Made by a program: the position numbers and the translations under genes
Part shown: piece after piece, positions 16,712-25,140 of the stretch
Numbering within the stretch: position 1 is the stretch's first letter
How the letters are laid out: every line of letters begins with the position of its first letter
Notes under the pieces: model-generated
Databases searched by the model: none
Told to the model about the DNA's origin: nothing
What the model saw: the letters and a program-made list of their open reading frames with translations, nothing else
Source of the DNA: a bacterium
GTDB lineage: Bacteria > Desulfobacterota > JAPLJL01
NCBI GenBank assembly: GCA_028713675.1
Contig: JAQTNV010000002.1
Location: 62,001-126,000 of the forward strand
Length of the DNA: 64,000 nt
Direction: 5' to 3'

Positions 16712-17554
16712 ATGGGAGAAGCTTTCGACATCATGAGATGGCCGCTTTTGGCTTGCCTGTTGTTGCCGGGCATCCTGGTTTACATGGGACTTCACATTGT
16801 GCGGCGCGGGATCATCTTCGTTGACCTCGCCCTGGCGCAAGTTGCGGCCCTGGGGATTTGTCTGGCTATCCTCTTGGGCTACGACGCCCACGACTGGCAG
16901 ACGACGGCTTGGTCGGCCGGATTCACCCTGGCCGGGGCAGTGCTTCTGACGCTTCTTCGTTCTAGCGGCCGCCGGGTTCCACAAGAGGCTTTGATCGGCA
17001 TCGTCTACGTGATTGCGGCAGCCGGAGCTCTCCTGCTCTTGAGCCGCAGTCCCGAGGGTAACGAGGAATTGCGGCGAACGCTGGTCGGCGAAGTTTTGCT
17101 GGTGACGCCGGGGGAGGTAATCAGGACGTTCGCGCTATTTGCGGCGGTCGGCGCCGTGCATGTTTTCTTCCGTCGCCCCTTCCTGCTCCTCTCTTTCCAA
17201 CCGGAGAAAGGGCGAGCCGAAGGCCTGCGTTTATGGTTTTGGGATTTCCTCTTCTATATGCTGTTGGGCGTGGTGGTAACAAGTTCTGTGCGTATCTGCG
17301 GCGTGCTGCTGGTTTTCTCATATCTCATCATCCCAGCCGTCTGTGCCGACCTGTTGGCAACCTCGCTGCTGGTCCAGCTCGGGTTGGGATGGACGTTCGC
17401 CACCCTCGCCAGCGTCGGAGGAATATACGGTTCCTATCGGCTGGATCTCCCGACCGGCGCGGCGGTAGTCGGTGCACTTGGAATCGCTTTGTTGCTGACT
17501 TGGTTTTGTATTTTTATTCTGCGAATGCTGAGGCGGGAGGCGGAAAGAAGATGA
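16712..17554 (+). CDS. ZnuB/MntB-type metal ABC transporter permease
   Basis: A 280-residue inner-membrane permease of the ABC-3 family with about eight hydrophobic helices. Typical elements are GIIFVDLALAQVAALG near the start and the cytoplasmic region VRICGVLLVFSYLIIPA. It would pair with the binding protein just upstream. No matching ATPase gene is present on either side; the next intact gene is in the opposite orientation. The ATPase must come from elsewhere in the genome, or the transporter is incomplete. Confidence 0.9.
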   Translation: MGEAFDIMRWPLLACLLLPGILVYMGLHIVRRGIIFVDLALAQVAALGICLAILLGYDAHDWQTTAWSAGFTLAGAVLLTLLRSSGRRVPQEALIGIVYVIAAAGALLLLSRSPEGNEELRRTLVGEVLLVTPGEVIRTFALFAAVGAVHVFFRRPFLLLSFQPEKGRAEGLRLWFWDFLFYMLLGVVVTSSVRICGVLLVFSYLIIPAVCADLLATSLLVQLGLGWTFATLASVGGIYGSYRLDLPTGAAVVGALGIALLLTWFCIFILRMLRREAERR

Positions 17555-17715
17555 ATTAATTTTGCGTTTGGATTTCAAATTATTAACTTTAAGGTTTTAA
17601 AAGTGATAAAAACAATCCTGAACTCGTCTTAATTATTTCCAGAGTGACAATAATTGACGGAACCGGCCGCAAATTTCCAGCCCCCTCTTCCTCTTCGAGG
17701 GCTAGGGCAGGAAAA

Positions 17716-17945
17716 CTAGCCGAGACTGGAGACAACGATCTCTACAATGTTCTTGATTCAGACGTTCTCCGCCTTTTCATCTTTCAACCCATCTTCAAAC
17801 ATGGTTACAAAGTATGGATAAGTAATGCAGATGGTATCGGATTTCAGGTCCAGAGTTTCCTGAACGCGGGGCCAGGTTGTTTCTGGTGCCGAAACTTTCC
17901 TCCATCCAATTGCGGCCACCTCCCAGCGCCGCAGCAGAAGTAATT
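17716..17945 (-). pseudogene. remnant of a CCG-domain Fe-S oxidoreductase
   Basis: In three successive frames the minus strand reads NYFCCGAG, then GGRNWMEESFGTRNN, then VQETLDLKSDTICITYPYF and VTMFEDGLKDE, ending near IVEIVVSSLG. This is the C-terminal CCG (cysteine-rich) domain of HdrB/HdrD/GlpC-like (Fe-S)-binding proteins, with at least two frameshifts and a stop. The CCG motif is intact, but two Cys normally in TxCPxC are lost (ITYPYF). No upstream part remains because the CoA-disulfide reductase gene abuts it. A decayed gene end. Confidence 0.75.
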
Positions 17946-17952
17946 ATCCCGG

Positions 17953-19653
17953 TTATTTTTCCTTCGGATAGGGCCAGGCCATGATTCCACCTTCCATAAC
18001 CTTGACGTTGGTCCAGCCCTTTCCCATCAGGACCCGGGCCGCCTCGTAGCCGCGCAGGGAGATCTTGCAGTAGCAGATGATCTCGGCGTTTTTGTCCGGC
18101 GGCAATTCCCCCAGGCGTTTTCGCAGGGCCCCGAGCGGGATCAGGTGCTCGCCCAGCCCCAAACGCATCTGTTCGAACTCGTCGGGGCCGCGGGCGTCGA
18201 GCAGAAAAGGCTTCTCCCCAGCCTCAATTTTCTTTTTGACCTCGGTAGATGAAACACCCCGCATCAGCCCTCGAAGCTTGTTCTGCATGATGTGGGCCGT
18301 GGTGATCCCGTGATCGATCGCCGAGGAAAAATTCGGGTGGTAGGGCAGATCCGCATTAACCATATCTCCCACCGTCAGTTTCCCCTTGATCGCTACCGCC
18401 CACTGGGAAAGCTGCCTACTTGCGTCGCCCGGCCCAATGACCTGCGCCCCCAAGATTCTCTCCGTTTTCCGGTCCACCACCAGCTTGGTCACCAACAACA
18501 GTCCTTTCATATACCCCGGTTTATCCGGGCTCGCGTTGATCATCGTCTCGATGCCGGTTTGACCGGTCTCGCGGGCCGCCTTCTCGGAAAGCCCGGTAGA
18601 GCCGGCGGTGTAGTCGAAAACCTTGCAGATCCCGGTCTGGATGACGCCGGGGAAGTTAACCTGGTTGCCCCGGACGGCGTTTTCCCCCGCCACCCTTCCC
18701 TCCAGGTTGGCCAGGTCGCCGAAAGGCGCGTGCACCCGGCCGCCTGTAATAAGGTTTTCCGATTCCACGCAGTCGCCGGCGGCGTAGATATCCGGGTCCG
18801 AGGTTTGCAGGAATTTATTGACCGCGATCCCCCCGGTTCTGCCGATCTCAAGCCCGGCCTCCCCGGCGAGCTTCGCATTGGGGCTCACCCCGATGGCGAC
18901 CACCGCGAGCTCGGCGGGCAGTTCGGTTCCATCCGCGAGTCTTACTCCCTTGAGCTTGCCGTTCTCACCCTGGAACCCCGCGATCCCGTTGCCGGTGATG
19001 ACATTGACCTGCTTGCTCCGTACGTGGTTTTCCACCAGCTTGGCCAGCTCCCAGTCCAGGAAGGGGAGGATCTGAGGCAGCATTTCGACCACGGTCACCT
19101 CCAGCCCGGCCCGCCGGAGGGCCTCGGCGGTCTCGATCCCGATGAGGCCGCCCCCGATGATAACCGCCTGGGCCGCTTTCTTCTCGTCACGGACCCGGCG
19201 GAGATAATCCGCGTCCGCCAGCGAATGCAGGGCGGTGACACCCGCGAGATCTATCCCCGGAAGTGGCGGCCGCTTGGGAATGGCTCCGGTGGCGAGGATC
19301 AGCCGGTCGTAGGCCAGGGTTTCTTCCGCCCCGGTCCGGAGGTTCCGGGCGGTGACCGTTTTCCGCGCGCGGTCGATCCTAACTGCCTCGGTCTCGGTTT
19401 TTGCAATGACATTCTTAGCGTTCAGGTAGAACTTCGGGTCCCGGATCACCCCGGTAGCCGTGCAGAGAAGCTGGCTCCGTTCGTTGAATACCCCTCCCAC
19501 ATAATAGGGATATCCGCAGGAAGCCATCGAAAGATCCGGGACTTTCTGCAGAATGGTAATTTCGGCTTCCTCGTCCAGGCGGCGCGCCCTGGCCGCGGCC
19601 TTCGGCCCCGCCGCCGATCCTCCTATGACTAAGATTCTTTTTCTGTCCGGCAT
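17953..19653 (-). CDS. CoA-disulfide reductase / NADH oxidase with rhodanese domain
   Basis: A 566-residue flavoprotein of the pyridine nucleotide-disulfide oxidoreductase family. It has an FAD motif at the N-terminus (VIGGSAAGPKAA), the single redox Cys in SMASCGYPYY, an NAD(P)H motif (IIGGGLIGIETA), the second FAD motif (DIYAAGDCVE) and a C-terminal rhodanese domain (about 470-566) with the loop Cys in CYCKISLRG. ATG at 19653 has AGGAGG six bases upstream; longer readings overlap the next gene. The fused form (CoADR-Rhd) handles CoA persulfides or elemental sulfur. It follows the NifX-like gene by 20 nt and is probably co-transcribed. Confidence 0.93.
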   Translation of the reverse strand: MPDRKRILVIGGSAAGPKAAARARRLDEEAEITILQKVPDLSMASCGYPYYVGGVFNERSQLLCTATGVIRDPKFYLNAKNVIAKTETEAVRIDRARKTVTARNLRTGAEETLAYDRLILATGAIPKRPPLPGIDLAGVTALHSLADADYLRRVRDEKKAAQAVIIGGGLIGIETAEALRRAGLEVTVVEMLPQILPFLDWELAKLVENHVRSKQVNVITGNGIAGFQGENGKLKGVRLADGTELPAELAVVAIGVSPNAKLAGEAGLEIGRTGGIAVNKFLQTSDPDIYAAGDCVESENLITGGRVHAPFGDLANLEGRVAGENAVRGNQVNFPGVIQTGICKVFDYTAGSTGLSEKAARETGQTGIETMINASPDKPGYMKGLLLVTKLVVDRKTERILGAQVIGPGDASRQLSQWAVAIKGKLTVGDMVNADLPYHPNFSSAIDHGITTAHIMQNKLRGLMRGVSSTEVKKKIEAGEKPFLLDARGPDEFEQMRLGLGEHLIPLGALRKRLGELPPDKNAEIICYCKISLRGYEAARVLMGKGWTNVKVMEGGIMAWPYPKEK

Positions 19654-19673
19654 ATTTGCCCTCCTGGTCATCC

Positions 19674-20090
19674 TCAACCTTTTTCCCGAGGGGTGTGAGC
19701 ATGGCCGCACCCGCCTTCGTCATGGGGAGAGTTCCCGTGATGTCCGCAGGTGCCATCCGGACCAACCTGCTCAAGCTTCCCGGCTTTGAACGCTTTGACC
19801 ACCTCGTCCACCGTGGCAGCCCCCGCCCGATGGACTTTGATATTGGATGCCATCAATTTCCGCACCGCACCGAGACCAATCCCGTTTACGGCAATGGCAT
19901 CGATTTTCTGGTCCGATATAGAAGCCAAGGGCTGACACATTCCGTGTGCGTGGTGCTGATCCTGGTTCTGAACCATTTTTAGTTCGCCGCTTTCAGTATC
20001 CACAATGGCAAAAAGCGGGGCCGAACCGAAATGGTCGCATACTGGGCTTTGCTTCCCCTTGTTTTCATTCACCGGGATACAAATTTTCAT
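19674..20090 (-). CDS. NifX/NifB-like (dinitrogenase FeMo-cofactor) domain protein
   Basis: A 138-residue protein of the Nitro_FeMo-Co family: the opening MKICIPVNENKGKQSPVCDHFGSA is typical (given here as the first motif up to about residue 24) and the core GIGLGAVRKL and VDEVVKAFKAG follow. The C-terminus is His/Cys-rich (CGHHGNSPH, CGHAH), perhaps metal binding. Such proteins are commonly found next to DUF134 genes outside nitrogen-fixation loci, as here. ATG at 20090 follows GGAGGAAACC. The function is unknown beyond a likely metal or Fe-S cluster role. Confidence 0.9.
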   Translation of the reverse strand: MKICIPVNENKGKQSPVCDHFGSAPLFAIVDTESGELKMVQNQDQHHAHGMCQPLASISDQKIDAIAVNGIGLGAVRKLMASNIKVHRAGAATVDEVVKAFKAGKLEQVGPDGTCGHHGNSPHDEGGCGHAHTPREKG

Positions 20091-20157
20091 GGTTTCCTCC
20101 TTTTGTTAACTCCGAGTTAATTATTATTTGAAGATCGCCTTTTTTCTTATTCCGTGC

Positions 20158-20595
20158 TTATCCCTTCGGCTTTCGGGTTTTCTTTTCTGGGTCATTTGCA
20201 CAATCCTTCTTGCCCCGGCATCGGGGACAGATCCTTCCTCCTGGCTTACCCCGCCCCGTCCGCCAGCGATGCCGACACACCCCGCAGTGGAATCCGTCCC
20301 GGTCCCGGATATAGATTGTTCCTCCTGCAATTCTGAGCACCTTGCCGCAACCCAGGGCTTCAGCGATTTTTCCGTGGGCGGATTGCAAGATCCGTCCGAA
20401 CGTGGGCCGGGAAACCTTCATTTTCTTGGCGGCCTCTTCCTGGTAAAGACCTTCACCGTCCGCCAGTCGGACCGCCTCGAACTCATCCAGGGACATGATT
20501 ACCTCTCCCAACCCGCGCTCGGACACTCCCGCCGGTTTAAATACCGCAGCGGTCGGTTTTCCTTCAATTCGACGGCAGCAACACGGCCTGGCCAT
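20158..20595 (-). CDS. DUF134-family DNA-binding protein
   Basis: A 145-residue protein of the DUF134 family with an N-terminal Cys motif (RPCCCRRI), a helix-turn-helix (about 38-75, LYQEEAAKKMKVSRPTFGRI) and a C-terminal zinc-ribbon-like CxxC (CGVCRHRW and CPRCRGKKDC). It is probably a local regulator: a perfect 20-bp palindrome lies 19 bp before the start. ATG at 20595 follows GGAGGT. It is upstream of and likely co-transcribed with the NifX-like and CoA-disulfide reductase genes. Confidence 0.92.
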   Translation of the reverse strand: MARPCCCRRIEGKPTAAVFKPAGVSERGLGEVIMSLDEFEAVRLADGEGLYQEEAAKKMKVSRPTFGRILQSAHGKIAEALGCGKVLRIAGGTIYIRDRDGFHCGVCRHRWRTGRGKPGGRICPRCRGKKDCANDPEKKTRKPKG

Positions 20596-20614
20596 ACAAT
20601 CACCTCCATTTACA

Positions 20615-20634
20615 TTATGAGCATATGCTCATAA
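20615..20634. promoter_or_regulatory. perfect 20-bp palindrome, probable DUF134 operator
   Basis: TTATGAGCATATGCTCATAA is an exact palindrome at -20 to -39 of the DUF134 start codon. Its position suits repression of the downstream operon, most simply by the DUF134 product itself. No other copy was noticed in the window. Confidence 0.65.
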
Positions 20635-20665
20635 ACTTTCAAGGGGGAAGGAGGGCAGCTACAAT

Positions 20666-20827
20666 ATAAAACTGAAAATCAGGGAGCGTCCGTGGCGCGG
20701 GTTCTATCTGGCTGGATTGAGTTTTCGGTCCCGGAGTAAGGCGGCACGGGCCTGGTTTGCACGACATCTGCGGAGGTTGAATGCGTCCTCCTGCGATGAA
20801 TGTCAAAGGAGAGGACCGGGCTTCTAG
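20666..20827 (+). other. possible small ORF or gene remnant
   Basis: An open stretch of about 53 codons ends KAARAWFARHLRRLN, CDECQRRGPGF. A strong AAGGAGG lies 9 nt before an ATA codon, and a CTG is two codons further; there is no ATG. The Arg-rich composition and CDEC pair look protein-like, but no family was recognised. It could be the end of a decayed gene or a small protein with a rare start. The rest of 20635-21014 shows nothing. Confidence 0.25.
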
Positions 20828-21014
20828 TCCGAGTAGATCAATTTTACCTGGGTTCCCGAAATCTTATCCGCCCCCGCCTGAAAATTTTCTAGATAAACCG
20901 TAGCCTGAGTTTTTCCGAGAATTAATCTTTGGTATGATTAATAATGAAAAAATATCCTTATCCAACCATAATCGTCGCCGAAATATTTAAGGGAACGATC
21001 CAAGAACGATAAAC

Positions 21015-22496
21015 ATGAAAATATCTACCAAAGTGATATTGGTATTGATCAGCGCGAGCATTGTCCTTTTCGGGGTTTATGGTGCCCTGCGAGTGCGGGC
21101 GGAAAAGCAAACATTCATTCGAAGAGCGAAGAATAATACCCGATTGCTGGGACGAACTCTCCAAAGTGCGACGGAGAACGCCCTACGTGACCATCACATT
21201 GAAAACATTCAAAAAACATTCGAGATGCTGACGTCGGTTGAACCGGCTGTTGAAGCGATTGTTTTTAATCCTCAACTCGAGCCAATGGCGGCGTCGAAAG
21301 ATGTCATAAAAAATAACCCCGGTTTTCAATCGGTCGCCAAGTTAACTATTGAGAAACGAGAGGAATATTTGCAACTTCATCCTTTGGATGATCCCGATAG
21401 CGTTATTATCGGTTTGCCGCTTAACTCGGTTGAGGGAAATTTGGCCGGGGTTTTGATAGTTAATAATTCCCTGTTCGAAATGAAAAAAACATCGAACTCA
21501 ACCATCTTAGAAATTATTAAACTTTTAACCATTATTATTTTTATTAACACCCTTGTTATATTTATTTTTGGGACATTTTATATTCGACGTCCATTAGAGG
21601 GTTTGACCGGGGCCATGAAAAAAGTGCGGTCGGGTGAATTACAGCCGGTTCATTTCGCCCAGCGGAAGGACGAAACGGGAATGTTAGCAAATGAATACAA
21701 TCATATGGTCGAGGAATTGCAAAAGGCTCGTCAGCTTTTAGCTGAGGAAGCCGAGCAAAGCCGAGCTCAGCAACGGGCCTTGCAGCGGGCGGACAAGTTG
21801 ATCTCAATCGGGCGCTTGGCGGCCGGCGTGGCCCATGAAATCGGATCACCCCTGCAGGTATTAAGCGGGCGCGCCCGCGTCATGGTCGAGGAGAATCTTG
21901 CTCCGGAGGAAACAAAACATAACGCTAAAATCCTTGTAGAGCAAATTGAACGGATTACCAGGATTGTCGAACAGTTATTGCAGTTCGCCAGGCAACGCCC
22001 GGTTCAGAAAAACGAAATCTCCCTCCGGGAAGTGATCAAACCGGTAATCGATCTGCTCGGGTATGAGGCGAGGCACCATGGAATATCGGTAACCTTGGCA
22101 AGCGATTCTTCCGTACCATCCGTTTATGCCGATCCGGATCAAATCCAACAGGTTGTTTTTAACCTGGTTTCCAACAGCATTCTCGCAACGTCGGAAGGGG
22201 GGAGGATATCGGTAAACATAACTAGCGGAACGATAAAAGTAGCGGAGAAAAAGGAGGAAAATCCTTCCGCCCGTTTAATTTTCGTGGATACGGGCAAAAG
22301 CATTCCTCCGGACATATTGCCGCATATCTTTGAACCGTTCTTTACGACTCGGGCCGAGGACGGCGGAACCGGGATGGGACTGGCCATCGTCCAATCCATA
22401 ATCCAGGAACATGACGGCCGGATTTCAGTTGAAACCAAGGCGGGGATTGGGACAAGATTCATTGTCGATTTGCCCGCCTGCAAGGTTCCTGGCTGA
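21015..22496 (+). CDS. sensor histidine kinase (NtrB/ZraS-like)
   Basis: A 493-residue membrane kinase. Transmembrane segments at about 7-25 and 167-188 bound a periplasmic sensor of roughly 140 residues; HAMP (190-240) and a short coiled coil lead to HisKA with the acceptor His274 in AAGVAHEIGSPL, and then an HATPase domain with N-box FNLVSNSI, G1 VDTGKSIP and G2 GTGMGLAI. ATG at 21015 has only a weak ribosome binding site. The response regulator gene starts 11 nt downstream, so they form a cognate pair. The stimulus is unknown; the periplasmic domain suggests an envelope signal. Confidence 0.94.
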   Translation: MKISTKVILVLISASIVLFGVYGALRVRAEKQTFIRRAKNNTRLLGRTLQSATENALRDHHIENIQKTFEMLTSVEPAVEAIVFNPQLEPMAASKDVIKNNPGFQSVAKLTIEKREEYLQLHPLDDPDSVIIGLPLNSVEGNLAGVLIVNNSLFEMKKTSNSTILEIIKLLTIIIFINTLVIFIFGTFYIRRPLEGLTGAMKKVRSGELQPVHFAQRKDETGMLANEYNHMVEELQKARQLLAEEAEQSRAQQRALQRADKLISIGRLAAGVAHEIGSPLQVLSGRARVMVEENLAPEETKHNAKILVEQIERITRIVEQLLQFARQRPVQKNEISLREVIKPVIDLLGYEARHHGISVTLASDSSVPSVYADPDQIQQVVFNLVSNSILATSEGGRISVNITSGTIKVAEKKEENPSARLIFVDTGKSIPPDILPHIFEPFFTTRAEDGGTGMGLAIVQSIIQEHDGRISVETKAGIGTRFIVDLPACKVPG

Positions 22497-22507
22497 AAGG
22501 TGAACCG

Positions 22508-23887
22508 GTGAAACCAGGATCAAAAGTCTTTAAAGGCCGCATTCTTGTCGCTGATGACGATATCGGCGTAGTGGAATTTCTTAATGAAAGGCTTAGCCGG
22601 GAAGGATATTCGGTCAGCGGCCTGACCTCCCCCCGGCAGGCGCTGGAAACGATCAAGACCTCTGATTTCGACTTGGTCATCGCCGATATCGAGATGCCCG
22701 AAATGCGGGGATTGGAGTTGCTTTCCGCCATCCATAACATCAAGCCTTCACAATTGATAATTTTCATTACCGCGTTCGGGAGCATTGAACTCGCCGTAAA
22801 AGCCTGCCGCGCCGGCGCCTGCGACTTCATCGCCAAGCCGTTCAAGATGGAAATTCTCCTGTTGGCAATCGAACGCGCCTTCCGCGAACGCCAGATGAGC
22901 CGAGAGATAGTCCGGTTGCGAAGCACCCTTCCTCACCCTGAACAAGATGATTTCAAGGCTCGGAGTCCCGCCGCCCTCAGGGTTTTGGAAATAGCAAAGC
23001 GCGCCGCCGGGGTGGATTCCAGCGTGCTTATCACCGGGGAGAGCGGCGTCGGCAAGGGACTGATAGCCCGTTATATCCATAAGCAGAGCCAACGCCGAAA
23101 CGGCCCTTTCATCCAGGTGGACTGTACTTCCCTGCCCCCCAACCTGGTAGAGAGCGAACTTTTCGGGGTCCGCAAAGGCGCGTATACCGATGCCCGCGAG
23201 GACCGTTCCGGACTTTTCGTTCAGGCGGATAGGGGCACGATTTTCCTGGACGAGATCGCGGAATTACCGATGGAATCCCAAGCAAAATTGCTCCAGGCCA
23301 CCGAAACGGGAAAGATCCGGCCGGTCGGAGACATTAATGAAATTCATGCGGATGTTCGGGTCGTTGCCGCCACCAACCGTCCGGTGGAGGAAATTCTCAA
23401 ACAGCAGAAATTCCGGCAGGATCTCTATTATCGCCTCAACGTCATCCGGATCGAAATTCCCCCCCTCCGCGAACGGCCCGAAGACATCGAGCTATTAGTG
23501 GATCTGTTTTTTCAGCGAGCCTGTTCCAAGCTGGACCGTCAACTACTAGGGATTACTCTTCCGGCCCTGCGTTGGCTGCTTTCTTACCATTGGCCCGGGA
23601 ATGTCAGGGAGTTGGCCAATCTGATCGAAAGAGCGGTGACCCTGACCGAACACGACAGTCTGGTTCTGGAGGATTTGATCTCACCCGGAACTTCGGCGCC
23701 AGAGAGCGATTTCCTGACCGACGCCGCCCGGCGTGGATTGGCAATTGAAGAGGTGGCCCAGGCCTACATCCGCAAGGTTATTGATCTGAACGACGGCAAT
23801 AAAACCCGAGCCGCCAGGATTTTAGGAATTGACCGCAGCACGCTTTATCGAAGGCTGGGTGTGCCCGACGACGGGACGGAAGAATAG
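22508..23887 (+). CDS. sigma-54-dependent response regulator (NtrC/ZraR-like)
   Basis: A 459-residue activator: receiver domain (about 10-125) with acidic pocket DDD at 16-18, phospho-acceptor Asp60 in VIADIEMPE and Lys in AKPFK; AAA+ domain (about 150-375) with Walker A GESGVGKG and Walker B GTIFLDEI; Fis-type HTH at the C-terminus (NKTRAARILGIDRSTLYRRL). The sigma-54 loop is GAYTDA instead of GAFTGA. Start codon is GTG at 22508. Two matching dyads and a sigma-54 promoter lie in the 306 bp after the gene, which makes the following operon its obvious target. Confidence 0.95.
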   Translation: MKPGSKVFKGRILVADDDIGVVEFLNERLSREGYSVSGLTSPRQALETIKTSDFDLVIADIEMPEMRGLELLSAIHNIKPSQLIIFITAFGSIELAVKACRAGACDFIAKPFKMEILLLAIERAFRERQMSREIVRLRSTLPHPEQDDFKARSPAALRVLEIAKRAAGVDSSVLITGESGVGKGLIARYIHKQSQRRNGPFIQVDCTSLPPNLVESELFGVRKGAYTDAREDRSGLFVQADRGTIFLDEIAELPMESQAKLLQATETGKIRPVGDINEIHADVRVVAATNRPVEEILKQQKFRQDLYYRLNVIRIEIPPLRERPEDIELLVDLFFQRACSKLDRQLLGITLPALRWLLSYHWPGNVRELANLIERAVTLTEHDSLVLEDLISPGTSAPESDFLTDAARRGLAIEEVAQAYIRKVIDLNDGNKTRAARILGIDRSTLYRRLGVPDDGTEE

Positions 23888-23973
23888 TCCCGGTTCGATC
23901 TTGCCGATTTTTCTAATCCCCCACTGATACCAAAACGTTTTTCTCGCCTGCTAAGTAAGCATTCTTAAAAGCG

Positions 23974-24022
23974 TGTCGCAGATAAGCGACAACGATCGCT
24001 TTGGTGTGGCGATCTTGCGACA
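23974..24022. promoter_or_regulatory. two tandem TGTCGC-N6-GCGACA dyads, upstream activating sites
   Basis: Site 1 (23974-23991) is perfect: TGTCGC-agataa-GCGACA. Site 2 (24005-24022) differs at one base: TGTGGC-gatctt-GCGACA. Their centres are 31 bp apart, about three helical turns, so dimers would bind on the same face of DNA. They lie roughly 95-140 bp before the -24 element of the sigma-54 promoter, the usual place for an NtrC-type enhancer. Confidence 0.8.
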
Positions 24023-24115
24023 GTGGTATTTTGGGGCCTTGTCTCATTGAAAATTAATTGTTCACCGTCGAAGAAGGGAATGCAATTTTATTTCTCTAAA
24101 TAGGGAATTTCCCTT

Positions 24116-24130
24116 TGGCACGCTCCTTGC
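24116..24130 (+). promoter_or_regulatory. sigma-54 (-24/-12) promoter
   Basis: TGGCAC-GCTCC-TTGC matches the RpoN consensus exactly, with the GG and GC dinucleotides ten bases apart. Transcription would start about 12 bp downstream, near 24142, giving a leader of about 50 nt before the lipoprotein gene at 24194. Adjacent enhancer-like dyads and the sigma-54 regulator gene support it. Confidence 0.88.
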
Positions 24131-24193
24131 TTTTCAGTAAATCAGGAAAAATGAATGTTGGTTTTGATTAAGATTTAAGAAAGGAGGAAGAAC

Positions 24194-24790
24194 ATGGAAA
24201 ACAGAAGTCTGAGGATAACTACGGTGCTGCTGCTGGCCGCAGGGGTGGTCTTCGCATGCGCTCACAAGGCGATCAAAACGGCTACCAACTCCGAGATACA
24301 AGCAAAAATCTTGCCGCCGAAGGTGGCGACGACGCCGAATCCGGCGTCCGAGGCCGCAGTCGGACCCGTAATCAAACCTCGTGAAATAACCATTGCCGAA
24401 TTATTAAAAAAGTGGGAAATCGGGGTCGGGACCGATGGCAAAGGGATCAGGATTAAACCGCTTAATCCCGTTCATTTCGCTTTCGATAAATCCGCTCTGA
24501 CGGACAAATCCCGCGAAACATTGGAAGAGAGCGCAGCTTGGCTCAAACACTATCCAAGCACGAAAGTTCAGGTCGAAGGCCACTGTGATGAATGGGGAAC
24601 TGAAGCATATAACCTGGTCTTGGGTGAGAGGAGAGCGGATTCGACCCGGAAATATCTGCTTGGTCTCGGGATCGATAGCAGTCGAATTACCACCATCAGC
24701 TATGGGAAAGATCGTCCGGTTGATCCGGAACACAATCGGGTAGCTTGGGCCAAGAACCGCCGGGACGAATTCGTGATCGTGTCCGATTAA
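24194..24790 (+). CDS. Pal/OmpA-family lipoprotein
   Basis: A 198-residue protein with a signal peptide and lipobox (GVVFAC), a linker of about 60 residues and a C-terminal OmpA/Pal domain (about 90-198) with the peptidoglycan-binding pattern VEGHCDEWGT, NLVLGERRA and AWAKNRRDEF. It would anchor the outer membrane to the cell wall. Ribosome binding site AAGGAGG lies 8 nt before ATG. First gene behind the sigma-54 promoter. The residue normally Arg/Thr in HCDERG/T is Trp here, a mild deviation. Confidence 0.92.
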   Translation: MENRSLRITTVLLLAAGVVFACAHKAIKTATNSEIQAKILPPKVATTPNPASEAAVGPVIKPREITIAELLKKWEIGVGTDGKGIRIKPLNPVHFAFDKSALTDKSRETLEESAAWLKHYPSTKVQVEGHCDEWGTEAYNLVLGERRADSTRKYLLGLGIDSSRITTISYGKDRPVDPEHNRVAWAKNRRDEFVIVSD

Positions 24791-24884
24791 GAATTTCGAA
24801 CGTCCGGCCGGTGGCTGGTGACACATGAGAAGAACCGATCGAAGGAAAACGTTCAGAAATTATCCTGTTTATTTAAAGGACAGA

Positions 24885-25115
24885 ATGAAAGTGAAAAACA
24901 ACATAAAAGCCAGGACCGCAGCCGAGGCTCATAAAAGGAAAAAGCGTGCATCGGTCAAAAGAAAAGAGAGGTGCGGGATCTGCGAATACTGGATTCCCGG
25001 AAATGGGATGGTGGCATCTTTTTGCAGCTACGACATGATCGAAGGCGATGAGTTCCGGGGGCCGGAAGTCGGTCCCGACGACTGGTGCGGACAATTCACC
25101 CGGAAAAATAGTTAA
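24885..25115 (+). CDS. small basic Cys-motif protein, unknown function
   Basis: A 76-residue protein with a very basic N-terminus (Lys/Arg run in about 8-29) and a C-terminal Cys domain: CGICEYW, a Cys before SYDM, and WCGQF, suggesting a small zinc or Fe-S binding fold. ATG at 24885 has AAGGA in good position; an earlier in-frame ATG at 24825 has a weaker site. It sits between an intact Pal gene and a fragment of a Pal gene end. I do not recognise a named family. Confidence 0.65.
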   Translation: MKVKNNIKARTAAEAHKRKKRASVKRKERCGICEYWIPGNGMVASFCSYDMIEGDEFRGPEVGPDDWCGQFTRKNS

Positions 25116-25140
25116 CGTAATTTAAAAATGAAATGAAAAA

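Noticed and set aside
18292..19632. A 446-codon plus-strand frame across the CoA-disulfide reductase gene
   Set aside because: Antisense shadow of a clearly conserved flavoprotein; no start signal or family.
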